DNA of 64,000 nucleotides, from NCBI RefSeq assembly GCF_001050015.1, contig NZ_CVTB01000324.1, positions 1 to 64,000 on the forward strand. Reading direction: 5' to 3'. This DNA comes from Mycolicibacterium malmesburyense (lineage in GTDB: Bacteria > Actinomycetota > Actinomycetes > Mycobacteriales > Mycobacteriaceae). The notes under the pieces were generated by a model that was not told the origin of the DNA, ran no database searches, and worked only from the letters and a program-made list of their open reading frames with translations. The translations under genes were made by a program, and so were the position numbers. Shown in pieces: positions 35,778-44,700 of the stretch (position 1 is the first letter of the stretch; every line of letters begins with the position of its first letter).

Positions 35778-36624
35778 GCGCCTCGCGAATTGTGGCGATC
35801 ACCCGCTTGGGATAGATCGTCAGGTCCAGCCACGTGAAGCGAAGGACCTGCCAGCCGAGCAGGGCGATCGCGTTCTGCCGCTTGCGGTCGACCTGGAAAA
35901 CCTCGGCGTCCGAGTGAAACGCCCAGCCGTCGGTCTCCAGCGCGATCTTCGCACCGGGGAATCCCACATCGACCTTGTAACCGCCGACGGGATAGTTCGC
36001 CTTCCAACCCGTGATCCCCGCCTCACGCAACAGCTTGACGAGCAGTCGTTCGGCGGCCGAGCGCGCATCATCGGCCGCCGCTTGCAGGAGGATTCGTGCG
36101 GCGGGAGAACCGTAGCGGCCCTTGTTGCGGAGCTGAGCTCGCCATAGGTCGCGCAGATCAACGTGCCGTTGCAATGCACTGTCCATCAGCTTGGCGCCGT
36201 CGCGCCTTCTCGTCGCCGCTTCGAGCACAGTCAACGGTTTCCCGGTGGCGCGCAGTCGACGCACCTCCGTCACATCTCTCGGGTCGAGGTCGCGCCGCCG
36301 CAGTCGAGTGCCACTGTGGCAACGCCCAGTCGCAGTCCGCCCCGCGGTGACCTCAACGAGGTCCGGCGCGTACTGGGTCAGACCGTGCCACCACGCCGCG
36401 GTGAGACCACTGGCGATCGCCGTTTCGCCGTACCCCCAGACTCCCGCCCGCACCCTCGCAGCGTCGGTGAACTCGCGGTCGTCTGCGAAGTAGACCCCTT
36501 TTGCGCATCGCCTCCACTGGCCGGCCCTCACCCGGCGTTGTACCGACTCATCACTGAGGCCGGCCACCCTAGCCTGAGCGGAAGTGATCACGCCGTCCTG
36601 AATGCGCAGAAAATCCGCAAGCAC
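35755..36624 (-). CDS. AbiEi-like/DUF559 (Vsr-type endonuclease fold) protein
   Basis: A 289-residue protein. Residues about 10-120 resemble the AbiEi antitoxin-type winged helix (GVITSAQARVAGLSDESVQRRVRAGQWRRCAKGVYFADD and the GETAIASGLTAAWWHGL helix). The C-terminal 100 residues are a DUF559, very-short-patch-repair-like fold (YKVDVGFPGAKIALETDGWAFHSDAEVFQVDRKRQNAIALLGWQVLRF), where the Asp and Glu-x-Asp residues match a PD-(D/E)XK nuclease site. Such proteins are common in actinobacteria, of unknown role, possibly DNA-damage or phage-related. No AbiEii toxin is adjacent. The GTG start is at 36,624. It is bracketed by twin hairpins. Confidence 0.8.
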   Translation of the reverse strand: MLADFLRIQDGVITSAQARVAGLSDESVQRRVRAGQWRRCAKGVYFADDREFTDAARVRAGVWGYGETAIASGLTAAWWHGLTQYAPDLVEVTAGRTATGRCHSGTRLRRRDLDPRDVTEVRRLRATGKPLTVLEAATRRRDGAKLMDSALQRHVDLRDLWRAQLRNKGRYGSPAARILLQAAADDARSAAERLLVKLLREAGITGWKANYPVGGYKVDVGFPGAKIALETDGWAFHSDAEVFQVDRKRQNAIALLGWQVLRFTWLDLTIYPKRVIATIREALRCATSR

Positions 36625-36672
36625 GCTTGATTGGACGGATGGAATACCCGCGGCGGTTCCCTCCCGGGCGGC

Positions 36673-36715
36673 TTCGGTGCACTACCGATCGCAAAACGAC
36701 GGGTAGTGCACCGAA
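36673..36715. repeat. 43-bp hairpin, copy 2 (leuS terminator)
   Basis: Arms TTCGGTGCACTACC (36,673-36,686) and GGTAGTGCACCGAA (36,702-36,715) form a perfect 14-bp stem with a 15-base loop, directly after the leuS stop. It probably terminates leuS transcription. The left arm is identical to that of copy 1 at 35,735, and the loop shares 9 of 15 bases with it. Confidence 0.8.
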
Positions 36716-36716
36716 A

Positions 36717-39572
36717 TCACACGACGATGTTGACCAGGCGGCCCGCCACCACGATCACCTTTTTCGGTGTCGCGCCGTTGATGAAGGCCTGCACCTTCTC
36801 GTCGGCCAGCGCGGCCGCCTCGAGCGCATCGGCGTCGGCGTCCGCGGCGACCATCACCCGGCCACGGACCTTCCCGTTGACCTGGACGGGGTATTCGACG
36901 GTGTCCTCGACGAGGTACTGCGGGTCGGCCACCGGGAACGGGCCGTGCGCCAGCGTCTCCTCGTGGCCCAGGCGGTGCCACAGCTCCTCGGCCAGATGCG
37001 GGGCGAGCGGGGCGACCATCAACACCAGCGGCTCCAGCGCGCCGCGCGCGGTCACGCCTTGCTTGGTCAGATGGTTGGTGTACTCGATGAGTTTGGCCGC
37101 GGCGGTGTTGTTGCGCAGGTTCGTGTAATCGTCGGACACGCCGGCGATGGTGCGGTGCAACAACTTCAGCGTCGCGTCGTCGATCGCCTGGTGTTCGGCG
37201 ATGCGGGTGGCGCCCGTCTCCTCGTCGACCACCAACCGCCACACCCGCTGCAGGAACCGGTGCGCGCCGACGACGTCCTTGGTGGCCCACGGCCGCGACG
37301 CCTCCAGCGGGCCCATCGACATCTCGTAGACCCGCAGCGTGTCCGCGCCGTAGTTGTCGCAGATCTCGTCGGGTGACACCGAGTTCTTCAGGCTCTTGCC
37401 GATCTTGCCGAACTCCTGGAAGACCTCGATCTCCGGGCGATTCTCCCCCTCGTGGCCCGCCCAGTAGAACTTTCCGTCCCGCTCGACGACCTCCGCGGCG
37501 GGAACATACGCGCCGCGCGAGTCGGTGTAGGCGTACGCCTGGATGTAGCCCTGGTTCACCAGGCGGCGATACGGCTCGCGGGAAGTCACGTGCCCGAGGT
37601 CGTAGAGCACCTTGTGCCAGAACCGGCAGTACAGCAGGTGCAGCACGGCGTGCTCGACACCGCCGACGTACAGGTCGACACCGCCGGGGTCGTTCTCACC
37701 GTGCTCGGCCGGTCGCGGGCCCATCCAGTACGCCTCGTTCTCCTTGGCGCACATGGCTTCCGAGTTGTGCGGATCGGTGTAGCGCAGTTCGTACCAGGAG
37801 CTGGCGGCCCACTGCGGCATGACGTTGGTGTCGCGGGTGTAGGGCTTGGGGCCGTCGCCGAGATCCAGTTCGACGTGCACCCAGTCGGTGGCCTTGTTCA
37901 ACGGCGGCGACGGTTCGCTGTCGGCGTCGTCGGGATCGAACAGCACCGGCGAGTAGTCGGTCACGTCGGGCAGTTCGACCGGCAGCATCGACTCGGGCAG
38001 CGCGTGCGCGCGACCGTCCTCGTCGTAGACGATCGGGAACGGCTCGCCCCAGTACCGCTGCCGCGCGAAAAGCCAGTCCCGCAACTTGTATTCGACGCGC
38101 GGGCGGGCACGGCCCTGCTCCGCCAGCCGGTTGGTGATCGCCTCCTTGGCCGACGCGATGCTCAGCCCGTCGAGGTACTCGGAATTCACGATCTCGCCGT
38201 CACCGGTGTACGCGGACTGTGAGATGTCGCCGCCGGCAACGACTTCCACGATCGGCAAGCCGAACTGGTTGGCGAACTCGTAGTCGCGCTGATCATGTCC
38301 CGGAACCGCCATGATGGCCCCGGTGCCGTAGCCCAGCAGCACGTAGTCGGCGATGAAGACCGGCACGCGTTGACCGTTGGCGGGATTCGTCGCGTACGCG
38401 CCGACGAACACACCCGTCTTGGTCTTGTTCTCCTGGCGCTCGAGGTCCGACTTCGCCGCGATCGCCGACCGGTAGGCGGCGACGGCGTCGGCCGGCGTCG
38501 CAGCGCCATACGTCCATCGTTCGTCGACGCCCTCGGGCCATTGGTCGGCGACCAGCCGGTCGACGAGTTCGTGCTCGGGCGCCAGCACCATGTACGTCGC
38601 GCCGAACAACGTGTCGGGCCGGGTGGTGAACACCTCGATGTCGCCCGCATCGGTGGCGAACAGCACGGCGGCGCCGGTGGACCGGCCGATCCAATTGCGC
38701 TGCATGGTCTTGACCTTCTCCGGCCAGTCCAGCAGCTCGAGGTCGTCGAGCAGGCGGTCGGAGTACGCGGTGATGCGCATCATCCACTGCCGCAACCGTT
38801 TCCGGAACACCGGGAAGTTGCCGCGCTCGCTGCGGCCGTCGGCGGTGACCTCCTCGTTGGCCAGCACGGTGCCCAGCCCCGGACACCAGTTCACCAGCGA
38901 GTCGGCCCGGTAGACCAGGCGGTACGAGTCGATGACATCGGCGCGCTCGTCCTGCGAGAGCTCCGCCCACGCCCCGCCGCCGTCGAGGCCGCGGGAGCCG
39001 GATTCGAACTCGTCGATCAACTCCGCGATCGGCCTGGCCTTCTGCGCGTCCGGATCGAACCACGCGTTGTAGATCTGCAGGAAGATCCACTGGGTCCACT
39101 TGTAGTAGTCGACGTCGGTGGTGGCGAAGCTGCGCCGAGGGTCATGCCCGAATCCGAGCCTGCCCAGCTGGCGCTTGAAGTTGACGATGTTGGCCTCGGT
39201 CCGGATGCGCGGGTGCGTCCCGGTCTGGATGGCGTACTGCTCGGCGGGCAGCCCGAACGCGTCGAATCCCAAGGCGTGCAACACGTTGCGCCCGGTCATG
39301 CGGAAGTACCGGGCGTAGACGTCGGTGGCGATGTAGCCCAGGGGGTGCCCGACGTGCAGGCCCTCCCCCGACGGATACGGGAACATGTCCTGGACGAACA
39401 TCTTGTCGGCGGGCACCGGCGATCCGTCGGCCGGTGCGAGGGATCCCACGGGGTTCGGCACGTTGAAGGTCCCGGCGTCGGCCCACCGCTGCTGCCAGGT
39501 GCGCTCGATCTGCCCGGCCAGGTCCGCGGTGTAACGGTGCTGCGGGGAGTCGGTGGTCGGCGCTTCTGTCAC
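36717..39572 (-). CDS. leuS: Leucyl-tRNA synthetase
   Basis: A 951-residue class I aminoacyl-tRNA synthetase that charges tRNA-Leu. The HIGH motif appears as HVGHPLGY, followed by the [20 protein letters not shown] region. The CP1 editing domain has [14 protein letters not shown] and [14 protein letters not shown]. The KMSKS loop is [10 protein letters not shown], then [17 protein letters not shown]. The C-terminal part has the anticodon-binding helices and a final [13 protein letters not shown]. It starts at a GTG at 39,572. Corresponds to Rv0041. Confidence 0.97.
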   Translation of the reverse strand: MTEAPTTDSPQHRYTADLAGQIERTWQQRWADAGTFNVPNPVGSLAPADGSPVPADKMFVQDMFPYPSGEGLHVGHPLGYIATDVYARYFRMTGRNVLHALGFDAFGLPAEQYAIQTGTHPRIRTEANIVNFKRQLGRLGFGHDPRRSFATTDVDYYKWTQWIFLQIYNAWFDPDAQKARPIAELIDEFESGSRGLDGGGAWAELSQDERADVIDSYRLVYRADSLVNWCPGLGTVLANEEVTADGRSERGNFPVFRKRLRQWMMRITAYSDRLLDDLELLDWPEKVKTMQRNWIGRSTGAAVLFATDAGDIEVFTTRPDTLFGATYMVLAPEHELVDRLVADQWPEGVDERWTYGAATPADAVAAYRSAIAAKSDLERQENKTKTGVFVGAYATNPANGQRVPVFIADYVLLGYGTGAIMAVPGHDQRDYEFANQFGLPIVEVVAGGDISQSAYTGDGEIVNSEYLDGLSIASAKEAITNRLAEQGRARPRVEYKLRDWLFARQRYWGEPFPIVYDEDGRAHALPESMLPVELPDVTDYSPVLFDPDDADSEPSPPLNKATDWVHVELDLGDGPKPYTRDTNVMPQWAASSWYELRYTDPHNSEAMCAKENEAYWMGPRPAEHGENDPGGVDLYVGGVEHAVLHLLYCRFWHKVLYDLGHVTSREPYRRLVNQGYIQAYAYTDSRGAYVPAAEVVERDGKFYWAGHEGENRPEIEVFQEFGKIGKSLKNSVSPDEICDNYGADTLRVYEMSMGPLEASRPWATKDVVGAHRFLQRVWRLVVDEETGATRIAEHQAIDDATLKLLHRTIAGVSDDYTNLRNNTAAAKLIEYTNHLTKQGVTARGALEPLVLMVAPLAPHLAEELWHRLGHEETLAHGPFPVADPQYLVEDTVEYPVQVNGKVRGRVMVAADADADALEAAALADEKVQAFINGATPKKVIVVAGRLVNIVV

Positions 39573-39749
39573 GTGAACAGGGTATAAGCACGCCTATCCG
39601 GGGTTGCTCGGCCACGGGTCGGTCTCGGTTGCATTGCGGGGAAGTCAGAACACGGTTGCAGGTCGATTCCGACGCTGGTGGCCGTGCTTCGCGGGTCGAT
39701 ACAGTCAGCGCCTGACCTCCCCCCGTGCAGTTCGGAAGGACCGACGCAG

Positions 39750-40847
39750 ATGATCGAGATCGCCCCTCGCTGGCGGATTCTGGCCGCAAGTGCGGCCGCC
39801 GCCGCCACCGGCGTCCTCGGCTTCGCGGGCACGACCGCATCGGCCGAACCTCTCGTTCCCCAACCGCCGCAGCCCGCGCCGGCCACCGTCACGCAGACCG
39901 TCACGGTCGCGCCGAACGCGCAGCCCCTCACCCAGCAGGGTGTGACTTCCGCCACCGCCCCGGCCGCCGCGGCGGGCACGCCGGCGGGCATCGCGCCACC
40001 GGCCCAGGCTGCGCCGGCCGCCACGGCGGCTACACCCGCCGGCACCGCCGCGGGAGCACCCGCGGGAGCCGCCGCAGGAGCACCCGCTGCCGCAGCCCCC
40101 GGGCTGGTCGCGCAGCCGGTGCCCGCCGCTCCGGTCGCGACGATCGTGCCCGCCACCTCCGGCACGCTCACCGAGTTCTTCGGGGAGAAGGGCGTCACGC
40201 TCGAGCCGCAGAACAGCCGCGACTTCAAGGCACTCAACATCGTGCTGCCGATGCCGCGCGGCTGGGCGCACGTTCCCGACCCGAACGTGCCCGACGCGTT
40301 CGCCGTGATCGCGGACCGGGTCGGCGGAAACGGGCTGTACACCTCGAACGCGCAGGTGGTGGTGTACAAGCTCGTCGGCGATTTCGATCCCAAGGAGGCC
40401 ATCAGCCACGGCTTCGTCGACAGCCAGAAGCTGCCCGCGTGGCGGTCCACCGACGCGTCGCTCGCCGAGTTCGGCGGTATGCCGTCGGCGTTGATCGAGG
40501 GCACCTACCGCGAGAACAACATGACGCTGAACACCTCGCGGCGGCACGTGATCGCCACCGCCGGGCCGGACAAGTACCTGGTGTCGCTGGCGGTCACGAC
40601 CAGCGTCGATCAGGTGGTCCCGGCCGCTGAGGCCACGGACGCGATCGTCAACGGTTTCCGGGTCACGGTCCCCGGGGCACCCGGCGCGGCACCCTCCGCA
40701 GCGCCGGCCGCCCCAGGTGCGACTCCCCCGGCCGCTCCCGGCGCGGCATCGCCGGTGTCGAATCCGCCGTCGTCGGTGACGGCTCCGGCCGCCCCGCAGT
40801 TCCCGAGCGCGACCGCGCTGGGAACCCAGCCGGGCCTGCCGGGTTAG
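39750..40847 (+). CDS. mtc28: Secreted proline/alanine-rich antigen, Mtc28/LpqN family
   Basis: A 365-residue exported protein (Rv0040c type). A signal peptide ([21 protein letters not shown], about residues 8-30) precedes an Ala/Pro-rich low-complexity linker of about 100 residues. An LpqN-like domain follows ([47 protein letters not shown], to about residue 305), then another Pro/Ala-rich tail. Mtc28 is a known secreted antigen of M. tuberculosis; related LpqN proteins bind envelope partners. The ATG at 39,750, with GGAAGGA upstream, is chosen over earlier frame starts. Divergent from leuS. Confidence 0.88.
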   Translation: MIEIAPRWRILAASAAAAATGVLGFAGTTASAEPLVPQPPQPAPATVTQTVTVAPNAQPLTQQGVTSATAPAAAAGTPAGIAPPAQAAPAATAATPAGTAAGAPAGAAAGAPAAAAPGLVAQPVPAAPVATIVPATSGTLTEFFGEKGVTLEPQNSRDFKALNIVLPMPRGWAHVPDPNVPDAFAVIADRVGGNGLYTSNAQVVVYKLVGDFDPKEAISHGFVDSQKLPAWRSTDASLAEFGGMPSALIEGTYRENNMTLNTSRRHVIATAGPDKYLVSLAVTTSVDQVVPAAEATDAIVNGFRVTVPGAPGAAPSAAPAAPGATPPAAPGAASPVSNPPSSVTAPAAPQFPSATALGTQPGLPG

Positions 40848-40927
40848 GCCCGTCCCCCGGGCGAAGCCTGGCGCCCGGGGGACGTCCCAACTCTCGCCGC
40901 CGCACGGATCTCGTTATCCTGTGGCGC

Positions 40928-41296
40928 ATGCTCATCGCCGCGGTTCTCTGCCTGTGCGCCGCCGGCGCGACCGCCGCGGTCGGCACCTGGTTGCTGCGGC
41001 GCCCGCATACGGGAGACCCGGTGCTGACGGTGTTGCGGTCGGTGGTGCCGACACAGCTGGCGGCGGCGGCGATGCTGGCCGCGGGCGGAGCGGTGGCCCT
41101 GGTTGCCGACCCCGGCACGGCCGTCGTCGCGTTGATCGTCTGCGTGATCGGGGCCGTGGGAACCGTGGGCGCCGGGTGTTGGCAGAGCGCGAAGACCGCC
41201 CTCGGTTTGCAGAGCGCCGCTCGGAGCGAGGCGGCGGCGGGCGCCTCGGATGGCTGCGGCGGCGCCTGCGCCACCTGCACGTTGTCCTGCGGCTGA
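40928..41296 (+). CDS. Small membrane protein with Cys-rich tail
   Basis: A 122-residue protein corresponding to Rv0039c. Three hydrophobic segments (LIAAVLCLCAAGATAAVGTW, LAAAAMLAAGGAVALVA, VALIVCVIGAVGTVGAG) precede a short C-terminal tail ending CGGACATCTLSCG. The clustered cysteines could bind a metal or a cofactor, though this is only a guess. The function is unknown. Its stop directly abuts the stop of yqgE on the other strand. Confidence 0.75.
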   Translation: MLIAAVLCLCAAGATAAVGTWLLRRPHTGDPVLTVLRSVVPTQLAAAAMLAAGGAVALVADPGTAVVALIVCVIGAVGTVGAGCWQSAKTALGLQSAARSEAAAGASDGCGGACATCTLSCG

Positions 41297-41902
41297 CTAG
41301 TTTCGGCTGACGTCGATCGGGTGGGTCGCCAACAGCGACAGCGGCAGCGGTTGCCTGCGCAGCACCCGCGACCACAGGTCGACCCGCGGTTCCACCAGAA
41401 CGTCGGACGGCAGCGCCGACAACACGATCCAGTCGTCGCGTTCGATCTCGCCCTCGAGTTGGCCGATGGTCCATCCCGAGTAGCCGGCGAAGATCCGGAT
41501 GCCCTCCACCACCGGGGCGATCGAATCGGGGTCGGCGTCCAGGTCGACCATCACCATCCGGCCCTGGACATGGCGCAGACCGGGAGCATCCGAGGGCTCC
41601 ATGCCCACGCGCAGGGTCGCCAGGCACAGCGCCGCATCGCGCTTGACCGGTCCGCCGATGAACATCGTCTTCGGTTTGGCCGCCAGCTTCGCCCACTGCG
41701 GCAAGACGTTGTAGACGGCCGTCTCGCTGGCCCGGTTCAACACGACGCCGAGCGTGCCGCCGTCGTTGTGCTCGACGACGTAGATGACGCTGCGGCGAAA
41801 CGTCGGTTCGAGCAGGTCGGTGTTGGCCAGCAGTAGCGTTCCCGCCCGCACACGCGGCGGGGCAGGCGCGATGAAATCCTCCGGGTCCTCTGACTGCGCC
41901 AC
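41297..41902 (-). CDS. YqgE/AlgH-family protein
   Basis: A 201-residue protein of the UPF0301 (DUF179) family, Rv0038 type. Conserved blocks are present: LLLANTDLLEPTFRRSVIYVVEHNDGGTLGVVLNR, FIGGPV, RIFAGYSGWTIGQLEGEIERDDW. The family's role is uncertain; AlgH was named for an effect on alginate regulation in Pseudomonas. It is convergent with the small membrane protein and divergent from the MFS transporter, separated from it by 110 bp. Confidence 0.92.
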   Translation of the reverse strand: MAQSEDPEDFIAPAPPRVRAGTLLLANTDLLEPTFRRSVIYVVEHNDGGTLGVVLNRASETAVYNVLPQWAKLAAKPKTMFIGGPVKRDAALCLATLRVGMEPSDAPGLRHVQGRMVMVDLDADPDSIAPVVEGIRIFAGYSGWTIGQLEGEIERDDWIVLSALPSDVLVEPRVDLWSRVLRRQPLPLSLLATHPIDVSRN

Positions 41903-42012
41903 TCATCCATCATGGCACCGGCAGCGCCCACCGTGGCGGACAAGCGCGACGCCGCTCCGATATTTGTACTGTGGATGCGGTCCGATCCCCGCCTCTGAGA
42001 ACGTGATCCCCC

Positions 42013-43296
42013 GTGCCCGATTTCCGCGCGCCCGTCGCCGTCTGGCGGTCGGTGCGCGGGCTGCCCGAGTTCCGGCGTCTGTTGGAGCTGCGGCTGGTGA
42101 GCCAGTTCGGTGACGGCCTGTTCTCGGCTGGACTGGCCGGCGCGATCCTGTTCAACCCGCAACGCGCCGCCGAACCGTGGGCGATCGCCGGCGCGTTCGC
42201 GGTGCTGTTCTTGCCCTACTCGTTGCTCGGGCCCTTCGCCGGAGCGCTGCTCGACCGTTGGGATCGACGGCACGTGCTGGTGGCGGCTAACGCCGGCCGG
42301 CTGGTGTTGGTGCTCGCCGTGGCGCAGCTGCTCGAAGCGGGAGCGGGCGATCTGGCGGTCCTGTGTTGCGCGCTGATCGTCAACGGGTTCACCCGCTTCG
42401 TGTCGTCCGGCCTGTCCGCCGCGCTTCCCCACGTCGTGCCGAGAGATCAAGTAGTGGCGATGAACTCCGTCGCGATCGCGACGGGCGCGGCCGCCGCTTT
42501 CCTCGGCGCGAACTTCATGCTGCTGCCCCGGTGGTTGTTCGGCGCCGACGACGCCGGCGCCGCGGTGATCATCATCATCGCGGCCGTGCCGGTGGCCCTG
42601 GCGTTGTGGCTGGCGTGGCGCTTTCCGCCGCGGCTCCTGGGGCCCGACGACAGCGCGCGTGCGGTGCACGGCTCGGTGGTCTACGCCGTCGCCACCGGCT
42701 GGGTGCACGGCATCAAGACGGTGGCCGCGGTGCCCGCCGTCGCGGCGACGCTGACCGGGTTGGCCGCGCACCGGATCGTCTTTGGGATCAACAGCCTGCT
42801 GGTGCTGGTCATGGTGCGGCACACCGACACCCACCAGGTCGCCGGGCTGGGCACCGCCGTGTTGTTCGTCGCGGCGACCGGCGCGGGATCGTTTCTCGCG
42901 GCCGCCGTCATGCCGGTGGCGGTGCGACGCTGGGGCCGGTACGCAACGGCCAACGGCGCGTTGGCGTTCGCGGCGCTCGTGCAACTCTCGGGCTCCGGTC
43001 TGCAGCTGCCGATGATGGTGGTGTGCGGGTTCCTGCTCGGCATGGCGGGTCAGGTGGTCAAGCTGTGCGCGGACAACGCCATGCAGCTCGACGTCGACGA
43101 TGCGTTGCGCGGGCACGTGTTCACCGTGCAGGACTCGCTGTTCTGGATGACGTTCATCGCCGCGATTGCGTTGGCGGCGAGCGTGATTCCGCCCGACGGA
43201 CGGCAACCCGCACTCGCCTTGGCCGGCGTCGCCGTCTACCTCGCCGGCCTGGCCGCGCACGCCACAATCGCCAGACGGGCGCCGACACCGGGCTAA
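42013..43296 (+). CDS. MFS transporter (Rv0037c type)
   Basis: A 427-residue, 12-helix major facilitator. The N-terminal half has [20 protein letters not shown] and [19 protein letters not shown], a clear MFS motif A; helices follow to the C-terminal [15 protein letters not shown]. The family tends toward drug or metabolite efflux; the substrate is unknown. The GTG at 42,013 starts the family-like sequence. It is followed at one base distance by the DinB-type gene, so they are likely co-transcribed. Confidence 0.88.
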   Translation: MPDFRAPVAVWRSVRGLPEFRRLLELRLVSQFGDGLFSAGLAGAILFNPQRAAEPWAIAGAFAVLFLPYSLLGPFAGALLDRWDRRHVLVAANAGRLVLVLAVAQLLEAGAGDLAVLCCALIVNGFTRFVSSGLSAALPHVVPRDQVVAMNSVAIATGAAAAFLGANFMLLPRWLFGADDAGAAVIIIIAAVPVALALWLAWRFPPRLLGPDDSARAVHGSVVYAVATGWVHGIKTVAAVPAVAATLTGLAAHRIVFGINSLLVLVMVRHTDTHQVAGLGTAVLFVAATGAGSFLAAAVMPVAVRRWGRYATANGALAFAALVQLSGSGLQLPMMVVCGFLLGMAGQVVKLCADNAMQLDVDDALRGHVFTVQDSLFWMTFIAAIALAASVIPPDGRQPALALAGVAVYLAGLAAHATIARRAPTPG

Positions 43297-43297
43297 G

Positions 43298-44083
43298 GTG
43301 ACCGGCATGGCTGGTGCCGAGCCGATGGTGGCCGATCTGCGCGCCGAGAGCGACGAGCTCGACGCCGTCGTCGCCGATCTGCCCGCGGCGCGATGGGCCG
43401 AACCCACCCCGGCGACGGGCTGGACCATCGCCCACCAGATCGCGCACCTGTTGTGGACCGACCGCGTCGCGCTCACCGCGGTCACCGACGAGGCCGCGTT
43501 CGCCGGGCTCCTCGAAGAGGCGGGTAAGAACCCGACCGGCTTCGTCGACGCCGCCGCCGAGGAGTTGGCGGCTACTCCACCGCCGGAACTGCTCGCCGAC
43601 TGGCGGGCCACCCGGACCCGCTTGCACGACGAACTGCTGACCGTCGCCGAGGGACGCAAGCTGCCGTGGTTCGGCCCGCCGATGAGCGCCGCATCGATGG
43701 CGACGGCCCGGCTGATGGAGACCTGGGCGCACGGGCTCGACGTTGCCGATGCGCTCGGTGTGCACCGGCCGCCCACGGCGCGGCTGCGTTCGATCGCCCA
43801 CATCGGCGTGCGGACCCGCGACTTCTCGTTCGTGATCAACGGCCTGCAGCCGCCGGCCGAGCCGTTCCGCGTCGAGCTGCGCGCCCCGGACGGGTCGACA
43901 TGGTCGTGGGGTCCCGAGGACGCCGCGCAGCGCGTCACCGGTTCGGCGGAGGACTTCTGCATGCTGGTGACCCAGCGGCGGCCGCGCACCGAACTCGAGG
44001 TGCACGCCGAGGGCGCGGACGCCGAACGGTGGCTCGGCATCGCCCAGGCGTTCGCCGGTCCCCCGGGATCCGGCCGCGGCTAG
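43298..44083 (+). CDS. TIGR03084/DinB-type mycothiol-dependent-like protein
   Basis: A 261-residue protein (Rv0036c type). The N-terminal half is a DinB/maleylpyruvate-isomerase four-helix bundle, with [15 protein letters not shown] providing a metal-ligand His near residue 47, and [15 protein letters not shown] supplying another near residue 150. Enzymes of this superfamily use mycothiol or bacillithiol as a cofactor; the reaction of this member is unknown. It begins two bases after the MFS stop. Its last bases overlap the end of the convergent repeat-protein gene by four bases. Confidence 0.85.
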   Translation: MTGMAGAEPMVADLRAESDELDAVVADLPAARWAEPTPATGWTIAHQIAHLLWTDRVALTAVTDEAAFAGLLEEAGKNPTGFVDAAAEELAATPPPELLADWRATRTRLHDELLTVAEGRKLPWFGPPMSAASMATARLMETWAHGLDVADALGVHRPPTARLRSIAHIGVRTRDFSFVINGLQPPAEPFRVELRAPDGSTWSWGPEDAAQRVTGSAEDFCMLVTQRRPRTELEVHAEGADAERWLGIAQAFAGPPGSGRG

Positions 44084-44568
44084 CTTCCCAGCTCGACGGC
44101 CGAGTCCGCCCGGCCGTCGCCGTCACCGTCGCTCAGCTTGGTGTCCCACGTGCCGTCGGCGTCGGCGTCGACGTAGGCGGTCTCGCCGGCCAGCACGCGG
44201 TCGGCCAGCCCGTCGCCGTCGTTGTCGACGAGTCGGTCGTCGGATTGGCCGTCGGCGTCGAGGTCGACCAGCGGCCCGCCGTAGCGCTCGACGCCGTCGA
44301 GCCCGAACCACCGCAGACCGCGTTCCGCGCCGACCGTCCACGTTCCGGTGCCGTCGTCGGTGAAATACGTTGCGCCGTCGGCGTGGTCGCGCACCAGATG
44401 GTCGGCCACACCGTCGGCGTCGAGGTCGGCCATCGCGTCGTCGAGCAGCCCGTCGCCGTCGAAGTCGAGCCCGACCGCGTCGAACGCGCCGTCACCGTCG
44501 ACGTCCACATCGGGTGCCCCAGACCAGATGGTCGCCGAGCCGTCGCCGTCACCGAGGCAGTAGTCCAT
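44080..44568 (-). CDS. EF-hand-like DxDxDG repeat protein
   Basis: A 162-residue acidic protein composed of DxDxDG-type repeats: [82 protein letters not shown]. These resemble calcium-binding loops of EF-hand/thrombospondin-type-3 proteins. No signal peptide is visible. It corresponds to Rv3906c, which I recall as having weak pullulanase similarity. The likely property is Ca2+ binding; the role is unknown. It marks the right side of the junction between the Rv0036c-side and Rv3906c-side blocks. Confidence 0.8.
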   Translation of the reverse strand: MDYCLGDGDGSATIWSGAPDVDVDGDGAFDAVGLDFDGDGLLDDAMADLDADGVADHLVRDHADGATYFTDDGTGTWTVGAERGLRWFGLDGVERYGGPLVDLDADGQSDDRLVDNDGDGLADRVLAGETAYVDADADGTWDTKLSDGDGDGRADSAVELGS

Positions 44569-44622
44569 GCCTGATCGGACGCGCCAGCCCGCGCCGAGGT
44601 TCCACCGCGGCCACCCGCTTGT

Positions 44623-44683
44623 GCGAGCGACCGTCTTTGTACGCGCGCTAGCGGCGTGTCGGCGTGCAGACGCGGGCGCTCGC
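44623..44683. repeat. 61-bp intergenic palindromic repeat, copy B
   Basis: A 61-bp element bounded by GCGAGCG and CGCTCGC with a central GGCGTGTCGGCG shared exactly with copy A at 26,670. Flanked on the right by a GGGGGTCGG run, as in copy A. It lies between pcnA and the repeat-protein gene. Confidence 0.7.
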
Positions 44684-44700
44684 GGGGGTCGGTCGGCGGG

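Noticed and set aside
38295..39587. A 430-codon plus-strand frame antisense to leuS
   Set aside because: No domain; shadow of a clearly real leuS.
41737..44040. A 767-codon open frame on the minus strand
   Set aside because: It runs antisense over the MFS and DinB-type genes and yqgE, with low-complexity, Arg/His/Gln-rich translation and no domain. It is a product of high GC.
44080..44568. Secreted calcium-binding adhesin
   Set aside because: No signal peptide, transmembrane segment or RTX-type GGxGxD nonapeptides; the repeats are DxDxDG only.
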